DNA from: Streptomyces sp. NBC_01476
GTDB lineage: Bacteria; Actinomycetota; Actinomycetes; Streptomycetales; Streptomycetaceae
Direction: 5' to 3'
Length of the DNA stretch: 64,000 bases
NCBI RefSeq assembly: GCF_036227265.1
Contig: NZ_CP109446.1
Location: 5,152,001-5,216,000 of the forward strand
Shown: positions 42,629-49,525 of the stretch, piece by piece
Numbering within the stretch: position 1 is the first letter of the stretch
How the letters are laid out: the number at the start of each line of letters is the position of its first letter
Position numbers and translations under genes: made by a program
The notes under the pieces: model-generated
What the model saw: the letters and a program-made list of their open reading frames with translations, nothing else
Database searches by the model: none
What the model was told of the DNA's origin: nothing

Positions 42629-42852
42629 TCACCCACCGCTGTCGTCGGCGTGGGGCTCGGAGAGCGCGACCGGTTGATGCGGCTGGCGGTCGTGGACCGC
42701 GAGGGCCAGCCCGTCCTGGTCGATGGCGACACGCACGTCAAAGGTCGGTGAGGTGGTGGTGGCGTGGCGCGTCCGGCGGGTGCCTTGGCCAGGTGCAGGA
42801 ACCCGTAGACGACGGGGCCGTTGATCAGGCGATGCTCGGTGAGCAGTGCCAT
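42629..42852 (-). pseudogene. Small ORF split by an apparent -1 frameshift, upstream of the graspetide precursor
   Basis: Reading from the ATG at 42852, MALLTEHRLINGPVVYGFLH and the next few codons show strong Streptomyces codon bias. Bias then moves to the -1 frame, which reads TSPTFDVRVAIDQDGLALAV and ends PHADDSGG at 42629. The switch coincides with the run GGTGGTGGTGG (42752-42762, plus strand). Joined, the two parts make a coherent peptide of about 74 residues. It may be a sequencing or assembly error, a real mutation, or programmed slippage. I recognise no family. It lies 53 bp before the precursor start on the same strand. Confidence 0.6.
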
Positions 42853-42946
42853 GGGGCAGACCGTCCTTCACCGTAAGAGTCAGGATGCCCGGAAGCGGAC
42901 GTCTTGAGCCTGCCGCTGACCGGCCGGTGCGGGAATGACCGCCTGT

Positions 42947-42967
42947 TGCACTTCCGGTGCACTTCCG
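42947..42967. promoter_or_regulatory. Tandem direct repeat in the divergent promoter of the graspetide cluster
   Basis: TGCACTTCCG occurs at 42947-42956 and again at 42958-42967, an 11-bp period, close to one helix turn. It sits between the divergent small ORF/graspetide operon and the HTH regulator gene, so it is a candidate operator for that regulator. Confidence 0.55.
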
Positions 42968-43019
42968 CCGCACCGCGTGCGTCCGCAGTGCTTACCTGTG
43001 TGCGAAGGGAGGCAACGAC

Positions 43020-44117
43020 GTGGCCACGGTGCACCGTTGGACTGGGCTTCAAGCTGCTGCTCTGCGAGCCGCCTTGCGGATGAGCGTGCGGGGTTTCGCC
43101 GAGCACCTGGGCGTCGCACCGCGCACAGTCGCCAAGTGGGAGAAGTATCGAGCAGCGACCGAGCCCTACCCGGACAACCAGGCCATCCTCGACACCGCGC
43201 TCGCCCGGGCTGACCCGGCCGTCCACATACGTTTCGACGTGCTGCTTTCCGAGGCCGGCCAGACCACGGGCCAAGCGCTGCGGGTCACGGCGGCAGGTCC
43301 GCGCCTGTGGGAGTACGAGACCTGGAGCGAGGATCTGGAGCGCTCCGCCGTGGCGCTCAACCGGCAGAACTTCGGCTTTGCCCAGAGCCTGCTCACTCGC
43401 TGGAGCGCCCGCCGGCCGGTCGGCGAACTCGACGACCGCGGGCTGTACCTGCTCGGCCGCACCGCCGTCCTGGAGGCCGACCTGTACCGCGACCAGGGCG
43501 TGCTCCTCGGACCCATGTCCGCACAGAGCGCGTACGCCAAGGGCCGCCAGATCTTCACCCAGCTCGACATCCCCCGCCGGATCGCACAGATCGAGCTTTC
43601 GCAGGCCGTCGTTGCCGAGATGTCCGGCAAGCTGGACGCTGCCGCTCACCGCTATGAAGCCCTCGCTGTCGACGAGCGACTCTCGCGCCGCGACCGCGCC
43701 CGTGCCCAGTTGTGGGTCGGGACCGCGCTCAGCAAGGACGGCAACCAGGACTACGCGACCCGCGTCATGCTCGCCGCGAGCCGCGACTTCGAGGACCTCG
43801 CCGAGCCCGACGACTGGTCTGTCGCCCAGCAGAAGCTGGCCCTGGCCTACCGCGGCTCCGGTGACCTCACCCGTGCCCTGCAGTTCATCGACACCGCCCG
43901 CACGACCGGCACCACCGACACCCCGATGCAGCGCGTGCGCCTCGACACCGCGCACGGGCACATTCTGCTCTCCGACCAGGCGACCGTAGATGATGGTCTG
44001 CGTGTCCTCGACCACACGGCAGGGGTGGCGGCCCAGTTCGGCCTCAGCCACCAGCTCCGCGCCATCGAGGGCATCAGGACCTCATTCCGGGGACGGCCCA
44101 GCCCCCGGCGACGGTGA
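43020..44117 (+). CDS. XRE-family regulator with a TPR-like domain
   Basis: A 365-residue protein starting at GTG (GGGAGG site 8 nt upstream). A helix-turn-helix at about residues 12-50 (LQAAALRAALRMSVRGFAEHLGVAPRTVAKWEK) is followed by helical repeats of tetratricopeptide character (residues 110-350). This architecture is common in cluster-situated and signal-peptide-responsive regulators of Streptomyces. It is divergent from the precursor-ligase-methyltransferase operon and followed by the YdcF-like gene after 13 bp. Control of the graspetide operon is inferred from position. Confidence 0.88.
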   Translation: MATVHRWTGLQAAALRAALRMSVRGFAEHLGVAPRTVAKWEKYRAATEPYPDNQAILDTALARADPAVHIRFDVLLSEAGQTTGQALRVTAAGPRLWEYETWSEDLERSAVALNRQNFGFAQSLLTRWSARRPVGELDDRGLYLLGRTAVLEADLYRDQGVLLGPMSAQSAYAKGRQIFTQLDIPRRIAQIELSQAVVAEMSGKLDAAAHRYEALAVDERLSRRDRARAQLWVGTALSKDGNQDYATRVMLAASRDFEDLAEPDDWSVAQQKLALAYRGSGDLTRALQFIDTARTTGTTDTPMQRVRLDTAHGHILLSDQATVDDGLRVLDHTAGVAAQFGLSHQLRAIEGIRTSFRGRPSPRRR

Positions 44118-44130
44118 CCAGGGAGAGCGC

Positions 44131-44799
44131 GTGAGGCACGACGACCAGCCCGGCCTGACCGACCAGCAGCGCGAGCAGGCCCAGCTGATCTGGGACTACC
44201 ACCAGATGCACCACCAGCTCCGTCCCTGCGACGCGGCCATCGCCCTGGGCAGCCATGACCTTGGCGTGCCCGCCTACAGCGCCGAGCTGTTCCGCGCCGG
44301 CCTCTTCCCGACCCTTGTTTTCTCTGGCGGCCCGAACCCCACCGCCCCGGAGCGCTTCCCGCGCGGCGAGGCGATCCACTTCCGCGAGTACGCCGTTGAA
44401 CTCGGCGTCCCGGCCGAGGCGATCCTCGTCGAGCCGAATGCCACCAACACCGGCCAGAACATCACCCTCTCCCGCGAGGTCATGGCCCAGGCCGGCATCC
44501 GGCCGACCACGCTGATGCTGATCGCGATGCCCTACATGGAACGTCGCGCCTCTGCCACGGCCCGCAAGGTCTGGCCCGAAGTCGAGATCGTGTGCGCTTC
44601 CCAGCCGATCGACTTCAACGACTACCTCAAGGGCATGGGCGACGAACGCAGGGTCGCCGAGATGCTGGTGGGGGACCTGCAGCGGGTGATCGAGTATCCG
44701 AAGCTCGGCTTCGCCGTCGAGCAGGAAATCCCGGAGGATGTGCATGACGCCTACCAGGTCCTTGTCCGCGACGGCTTCACCAGCCGCCTCCTCAGCTGA
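44131..44799 (+). CDS. YdcF-like (DUF218) protein
   Basis: A 222-residue soluble protein starting at GTG with GGGAGAG upstream. It shows the DUF218/YdcF core: CDAAIALGSHDLGVPAYSAELFRAGLFPTLVFSGG, ERFPRGEAIHFREYAVELGVP, ILVEPNATNTGQNITLSREVM and LMLIAMPYMERRASATARKVWP. There is no membrane helix, unlike envelope-associated SanA/ElyC relatives. Members are suspected to bind nucleotide or SAM-like ligands, but the reaction is unknown. It follows the regulator by 13 bp and overlaps the WbqC-like gene, so the three are one transcription unit beside the graspetide operon. Confidence 0.85.
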   Translation: MRHDDQPGLTDQQREQAQLIWDYHQMHHQLRPCDAAIALGSHDLGVPAYSAELFRAGLFPTLVFSGGPNPTAPERFPRGEAIHFREYAVELGVPAEAILVEPNATNTGQNITLSREVMAQAGIRPTTLMLIAMPYMERRASATARKVWPEVEIVCASQPIDFNDYLKGMGDERRVAEMLVGDLQRVIEYPKLGFAVEQEIPEDVHDAYQVLVRDGFTSRLLS

Positions 44800-45538
44800 C
44801 CTACTCCCGCGGTTGGGAAGGGTCTGCGCGATCCACCAGCCCAACTTCCTGCCCCGGCTCAGCACGCTGGCGAAGCTCTTCGCGGCGGACTACTGGATTG
44901 TCCTTGACGACGTCCAGTTCGCCCGCCGCGACTACCAGCACCGCGCCCGCATCGCCCCACCCGGCCGACCCGACCTGGCGCACTGGCTGAGCCTGGCCAC
45001 CCATCTCCCGGACGGTCGGGCCACGTTGATCCGCGACGCCCGGCTGGCCGACCCGCGACGCAGCCGCGACCAGACCGACCGGGCGATCCGCCACTGCTAC
45101 CGCCGCAGCCGCCATTGGCAGCAGATCAGCACCGTTCTGGACCGCGTACTCGAGGGTTTCGCCGGCTCCGACCGGACCGGTGTTGTGGCGGAGAACTCCA
45201 CTCGGGTTCTCCTCGAACTGCTCGGCTGGCGGGGCGAGATCATTCGCAGCAGTCGGCTCCCGGCCCGCCGCGAGCGATCGCAGCGGCTCGCCGACCTCGC
45301 AGCGGTCACGGGAGCGACTACGTATCTCTGTGGCCCCGGCGGTCTGCGCTACCTCGATCACCGTCCCTTCGAGGCCGTTGGTGTCAGGGTGCAAGCATTT
45401 TTCGTCCCGGCAGGTGGCTTGTGGGGAGGAAATCATCAGATGTCGTCCGTACATGCTTTTTCGGAAATCGCTGCGGTCGATATGGCCGTTTTGCTTGGCG
45501 CCTCCGGGGCGCCGGGCCGGTTCGGTGAGGACCGCTAG
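44744..45538 (+). CDS. WbqC-like family protein
   Basis: A 264-residue protein. The ATG at 44744 has GGAGG exactly 6 nt before it, and the gene overlaps the YdcF-like gene by 56 bp; a nearer alternative is TTG at about 44812. The WbqC signature is clear: CAIHQPNFLPRLSTLAKLFAADYWIVLDDVQFARRDYQHRARI, then a region of LILDxRL-like strands and NSTRVLLELLGWRGEIIRSS. WbqC-like proteins occur in surface polysaccharide and natural product clusters; their chemistry is not established. The last 150 bp are noticeably AT-richer than the surroundings, suggesting recent acquisition. Confidence 0.82.
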   Translation: MTPTRSLSATASPAASSADLLPRLGRVCAIHQPNFLPRLSTLAKLFAADYWIVLDDVQFARRDYQHRARIAPPGRPDLAHWLSLATHLPDGRATLIRDARLADPRRSRDQTDRAIRHCYRRSRHWQQISTVLDRVLEGFAGSDRTGVVAENSTRVLLELLGWRGEIIRSSRLPARRERSQRLADLAAVTGATTYLCGPGGLRYLDHRPFEAVGVRVQAFFVPAGGLWGGNHQMSSVHAFSEIAAVDMAVLLGASGAPGRFGEDR

Positions 45539-45598
45539 GGGTGCGGATGAGGCGGTCGGGCCGGATTGTGAAGAGCGCCGGTCGGGCAGCCGCGCCGG

Positions 45599-46093
45599 TC
45601 AGTGCGGGAGGACCGTGAAGACGGCTGGGCCCAGGGTGAGGGTGCCGTCGGAGTGGGGGGTGCAGCGGACGCCGCCTTTGCCGCGGAGGGCGCGTTGGGC
45701 GCCCGGGCCGATGGTCGTGTCCATCCAGGCGCACGGGCGGGCCGCGCGGCGCAGGGCGAGGAGGACGGGGCCCTCGCCGCTGTCCAGTGAGACGGTCGAG
45801 CCGATGTACGCGTCGATGTCGACCCCCCGCAGCAGTACGTTGCGGCGGGTCTGGCGAAGGTCGGCGGCCGGGTCGATGTCCACCGGCAGGTTCTCCGCGG
45901 CCATCAGGGTGATCGCGGCGTTGCGGTGCGCGGGCCTGGCGAAGTAACGGTCCCCGACGATGCCCAGCTCCCGCCGGATCTCGATCCGGGCCACCAGTTC
46001 GTCGCCGTCCACCGGGACCGGGCCGTCGGCCGGGCGGCCCTCGTAGCGGTGCAGCGGTGAGACCAGGAGCTGCACGATGTCGACGGTTGGCAC
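45599..46093 (-). CDS. MOSC-domain protein
   Basis: About 164 residues from the GTG at 46093. The MOSC fold is recognisable from IVQLLVSPLHRYEGRP, ELGIVGDRYFARPAHRNAAITLMAAENLP, RRNVLLRGVDIDAYIGSTVSL and the conserved cysteine of ARPCAWMD. MOSC domains bind or transfer sulfur for the molybdenum cofactor or reduce N-hydroxylated compounds with it; which applies here is open. Upstream GTG codons are possible starts. It is convergent with the WbqC-like gene. Confidence 0.85.
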   Translation of the reverse strand: MPTVDIVQLLVSPLHRYEGRPADGPVPVDGDELVARIEIRRELGIVGDRYFARPAHRNAAITLMAAENLPVDIDPAADLRQTRRNVLLRGVDIDAYIGSTVSLDSGEGPVLLALRRAARPCAWMDTTIGPGAQRALRGKGGVRCTPHSDGTLTLGPAVFTVLPH

Positions 46094-46360
46094 GCGTCCC
46101 ACGATAGGGCGCCGCCGCACGGCCCGCGCGGCCCGGCCCGCGGGCAACCTGGCCCCTGGCCGGCGGCACTCCCATAACGACCTGTGACCGGCCGTGAACG
46201 AGGGGCAACTTCGCGGTGAAGGATCCCATGGGCCCGCTGTGAGGCACCGCTTTACCACTTGTTTGCGCCCTACATTGCCTCGTGCTGCACGATCTGCGGC
46301 GCGTGCGGCCATGGGGGACGAACGCCGCGACAACGGTGTCACCAGGGGCGGGGATGCGGT

Positions 46361-46750
46361 ATGGGCCGAGCGGCGGATGAGGGCTCCGGGGCGGTCGGGA
46401 GCCGGTGCCAGATCGACATTGAGGAGAACGGCTGGTTCGCGTGGCGGCTGACCGCCAACAACGGGCGGGTGATCGCCCTCGGCGCGGAGACGTATCCGGA
46501 CGACAAGTCCTGCCGGGCCGCGTTCGAGGCGCTCTGCGAGGAGTCGGAACGGCTGGCCGGCGGCGTCCAGCACGCCGCCGAGTCCAACGGCTGGATCTGG
46601 CGGTTACGGGACGCCGACGGGCAGGTCCAGGCGGTGTCCGCGCGAGCGTACGAACGCCATTCGACGTGCCAGGCGGCATACGAGAGGTTCCGCGTCCTGC
46701 TCCTCGGCTTCCGGGAAGCCGACGCCCTTCCGTGGGGCGACACGGACTGA
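46361..46750 (+). CDS. Protein with two DUF1508-like repeats
   Basis: A 129-residue cytoplasmic protein. Two related units are visible: WFAWRLTANNGRVIALGAETYPDDKSCRAAFEAL and WIWRLRDADGQVQAVSARAYERHSTCQAAYERF. Both match the DUF1508 pattern (a beta hairpin, then a helix after YxxxxxC), also found in E. coli YegP. Function is unknown. The ATG at 46361 follows a GGGGCGGGG stretch. The gene stands alone; a strong hairpin lies 174 bp downstream. Confidence 0.78.
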   Translation: MGRAADEGSGAVGSRCQIDIEENGWFAWRLTANNGRVIALGAETYPDDKSCRAAFEALCEESERLAGGVQHAAESNGWIWRLRDADGQVQAVSARAYERHSTCQAAYERFRVLLLGFREADALPWGDTD

Positions 46751-46923
46751 CCCCCGGGTCCGGCCACCGCCGCGGATCGGTTCCGGTGGGACCTACGAGC
46801 CCGGTCCGGCCGCCGACCGACCCGCCTGGGTCCGCCGCTGCGGTTCGGGTCCCGCCGGGCTGACCGGCGCGCGTCCCGCTGCCGCGCGGGTTCCGCTCGA
46901 TCCGCGTCACGTCGCCGCGCATG

Positions 46924-46964
46924 GGGTGCCGTAGGACGGAGTTCACCTCCGTCCTACGGCACCC
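46924..46964. terminator. Long perfect hairpin before the Pst-like locus
   Basis: GGGTGCCGTAGGACGGAG at 46924-46941 pairs perfectly with CTCCGTCCTACGGCACCC at 46947-46964 (18 bp, 5-nt loop). It insulates the Pst-like locus from upstream transcription. Confidence 0.85.
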
Positions 46965-47100
46965 GCCGCGTAGCCGGGATGTGCGCGGCGCGTGGGGGTC
47001 GGGGAAGCGGGGGTGAACGGAAGTTGCCCCTACGGGTGCTGTCGTTCACATGTGTGTGCGGGCGCGGCCATGGCGCACCGTGAGCGTTCGTCGTGTGACG
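46965..47100 (+). promoter_or_regulatory. Presumed promoter region of the Pst-like locus
   Basis: One 11-nt unit identical to the PhoP-like element near uraD, GTTCACCCCCG, is present on the minus strand at 47008-47018, followed by the weaker CTTCCCCGACC. A lone GTTCACA occurs at about 47044. This is less than a convincing PHO box. No other promoter element could be assigned. Confidence 0.35.
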
Positions 47101-48180
47101 ATGCGAACACGGGCACGGGCCGCCGGACCGGACAAGGGCGCCGACCCGCCACCCGCCGCCGGCCCCGCGCCGGGCACCGGATCCGCGCCGGGCACCGGTC
47201 CCGCACCTGACCGCCCGCGGCGGCTGTACGGCGACTCCGGGCTGCCGGACCGGGTCTTCCGGGGGGTCGCCCGCGGGGGCGGCGGGCTGGTGCTCGCGGT
47301 GATGCTGCTGGTCGGCGGCTTTCTGCTGTACCGGGCCTGGCAGGCGCTGCGCAGCGCGGGCCTGGGTTTCCTCACCACCGCCGCCTGGGAGCCGGACGCC
47401 GGGCACTTCGGCATCGCCGCGGTCATCACCGGCACCGTACTGATCGCCGGGGTCGCCGTGGTGATCTCCGTACCGCTGGCGATCGGCACCGCGCTCTACA
47501 TCTCCGAGTACGCGCCGCCCCGCCTGCGCCGCACGCTGATCAGCGGGGTGGACCTGATGGCCGCGGTGCCGTCGGTGGTCTACGGCCTGTGGGGGCTGTT
47601 CTTCCTGCAGGGCAAGGTGATCGGCCTGGCCCGCTGGCTGTCCACCTACGCCGGCTGGTTCCCGCTCTTCAGGGTGGACGGCGCCGACCCGCACGACCCG
47701 CTGGCCAGCGCCACCGTCTACACCGCCTCCACCTTCGTGGCCGGCATCGTGGTCGCGATGATGGTCACGCCGATCATCGCCTCGATCATCCGCGAGGTCT
47801 TCTCCCAGGCCCCGGTCGGCGAGCGGGAGGGCGCCTACGCGCTCGGCGCCACCCGCTGGGGCATGATCCGCTCGGTCGTCCTGCCGTACGGCAAGGGCGG
47901 CATGATCGGCGGCACCATGCTCGGCCTGGGCCGGGCACTCGGCGAGACCATCGGCGTCTACCTGGTCATCTCGCCGGTGTTCGCCATCCAGCCGCACATC
48001 CTGCAGAGCGGCACCAGTTCGGTCTCCTCGCTGATCGCACTGCGCTACGGCGAGGCCACCAAGTTCGGCATGTCCGCCCTGATGGCGGCCGGCCTCGCGC
48101 TCTTCCTGATGACGCTGGTGGTCAACTTCGCCGCCTCCTCGATCGTCGCCCGCAGCCGTTCCGGCGCCACCGCCGAGTGA
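47101..48180 (+). CDS. pstC: Phosphate-type ABC transporter permease PstC
   Basis: About 359 residues from ATG 47101; starts at 47050, 47080 or 47095 cannot be excluded because none has a clear ribosome site. A Pro/Gly/Ala-rich N-terminal tail precedes six membrane helices with PstC signatures: FLTTAAWEPDAGHFGIAAVITGTVLIAG, LAIGTALYISEYAPPRLRR, LMAAVPSVVYGLWGLFFL and the EAA loop EREGAYALGATRWGMIRSVVLPYGKGG. It pairs with PstA and is powered by PstB, encoded 11 kb downstream at the other end of the locus. The exact substrate is not certain. Confidence 0.9.
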   Translation: MRTRARAAGPDKGADPPPAAGPAPGTGSAPGTGPAPDRPRRLYGDSGLPDRVFRGVARGGGGLVLAVMLLVGGFLLYRAWQALRSAGLGFLTTAAWEPDAGHFGIAAVITGTVLIAGVAVVISVPLAIGTALYISEYAPPRLRRTLISGVDLMAAVPSVVYGLWGLFFLQGKVIGLARWLSTYAGWFPLFRVDGADPHDPLASATVYTASTFVAGIVVAMMVTPIIASIIREVFSQAPVGEREGAYALGATRWGMIRSVVLPYGKGGMIGGTMLGLGRALGETIGVYLVISPVFAIQPHILQSGTSSVSSLIALRYGEATKFGMSALMAAGLALFLMTLVVNFAASSIVARSRSGATAE

Positions 48181-48220
48181 GCCCCGCCGCCGTACCGCCC
48201 AGCCAAGGAGCCACCTGCGC

Positions 48221-49525
48221 ATGACCACGGACGCCATCGCCGTACACCCGCCCGACGACGGGCCTCCACCGCGGCCCGCCACCACGCTGCCGCGGACCGC
48301 CGGCGAGCGCGCCCCAGAACGGCGCCGCTCCACCACCGCGCTGCGCCGCACCGACCTGTTCGCGGTATGCGGGGCGGGGGCCGCGTCGCTCGCGCTGACC
48401 TGGCTCTTCTTCGCCCGGATCGCGCCCTTCAGCGGCGGCCTCGGCTTCTTCGCCGTCGCCTACGCGCTCTTCCTGGCGCTCTACGCGCTGCTGGTCTCCT
48501 TCGACGAGGACGGCCCCGCGGTACGGGACAAGATCGCGTCGGTGGTCGTGCACAGCCTGGCGGTGCTGCTGCTGGTCGCGCTGGCCTTCGTGATCGTCTA
48601 CACCATGTGGTCGGGCCGCAGGGCGCTGCCGCATCTCAACTTCTTCACCCAGGACATGAAGAAGGCCGGCCCGCTGGACCCGCTGACCGTCGGCGGCATC
48701 CGCCACGCGGCGCTCGGCACGCTGATCCAGATCTCCATCGCGCTGGTGCTCACCGTGCCCGCGGGCCTGCTCTGCGCGGTGTTCCTCAACGAGGTGCCGG
48801 GCCGCTACGCCCGCTTCGTACGGACCGTGGTCGAGGCGATGACCGCGCTGCCGTCGATCGTGGCGGGCCTGTTCATCTACGCCACCGCGATCCTGGCGCT
48901 GGGTCTGGAGAAGTCCGGCTTCGCCGCGTCGCTCGCCATCTCGGTGATGATGCTGCCGATCATCATCCGCGCCTCCGACGTGGTGATCCGGCTGGTGCCC
49001 GGCACGCTGCGGGAGGCGTCGTACGCGCTGGGGTCGTCGCGCTGGCGGACGGTGTGGCACGTGGTGCTGCCGACCGCCAGGTCCGGGCTGACCACCGCGG
49101 TGATCCTCGGCACCGCCCGCGGGGTGGGGGAGACCTCGCCAGTGCTGCTCACCGCCGGGTACACCGCCGTCACCAACTACAGCCCCGCGCACAACCCGAT
49201 GGTCTCGCTGCCGCTGGCCACCTTCGAGTTCATCAAGTCCCCCCAGCCCACCATGATCGCCCGCGGTTTCGGGGCGGCGGCGGTGCTGCTGGTGCTGGTG
49301 CTTGTGCTCTTCGTGATCGCCCGGCTGATCGGCGGCCGCGGTCCGGGTGAGCTGACCCGCCGCGGGACCCACCGCAGGGTGGTCGCCTCCCGCCGGGACC
49401 AGCGCCGCTACGCCCTGCGGCACGCCAGGCTCGCCGGCTCGCCGCACGCCCGGCCCGCCGGCGTGACGCATGCCGCGCCCGCCACCTCGACGCACGTACC
49501 CGAACAGGGAGTTGACGGATCGTGA
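48221..49525 (+). CDS. pstA: Phosphate-type ABC transporter permease PstA
   Basis: A 434-residue permease. A polar N-terminus is followed by three membrane helices and then the six-helix PstA core: GGIRHAALGTLIQISIALVLTVPAGLLCAVFLNEVPGRYARF, MTALPSIVAGLFIYATAIL and the EAA loop LREASYALGSSRWRTVWHVVLPTARSG. The C-terminal 80 residues are a basic His/Arg/Ala-rich cytoplasmic extension not found in typical PstA. The start follows pstC by 40 bp; the stop overlaps the next start (GTGA). Confidence 0.9.
   Translation: MTTDAIAVHPPDDGPPPRPATTLPRTAGERAPERRRSTTALRRTDLFAVCGAGAASLALTWLFFARIAPFSGGLGFFAVAYALFLALYALLVSFDEDGPAVRDKIASVVVHSLAVLLLVALAFVIVYTMWSGRRALPHLNFFTQDMKKAGPLDPLTVGGIRHAALGTLIQISIALVLTVPAGLLCAVFLNEVPGRYARFVRTVVEAMTALPSIVAGLFIYATAILALGLEKSGFAASLAISVMMLPIIIRASDVVIRLVPGTLREASYALGSSRWRTVWHVVLPTARSGLTTAVILGTARGVGETSPVLLTAGYTAVTNYSPAHNPMVSLPLATFEFIKSPQPTMIARGFGAAAVLLVLVLVLFVIARLIGGRGPGELTRRGTHRRVVASRRDQRRYALRHARLAGSPHARPAGVTHAAPATSTHVPEQGVDGS

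Noticed and set aside
40191..45538. Integrated mobile element carrying the graspetide island
   Set aside because: No integrase, transposase, tRNA or flanking direct repeat is visible; only composition at the end of the WbqC-like gene hints at transfer.
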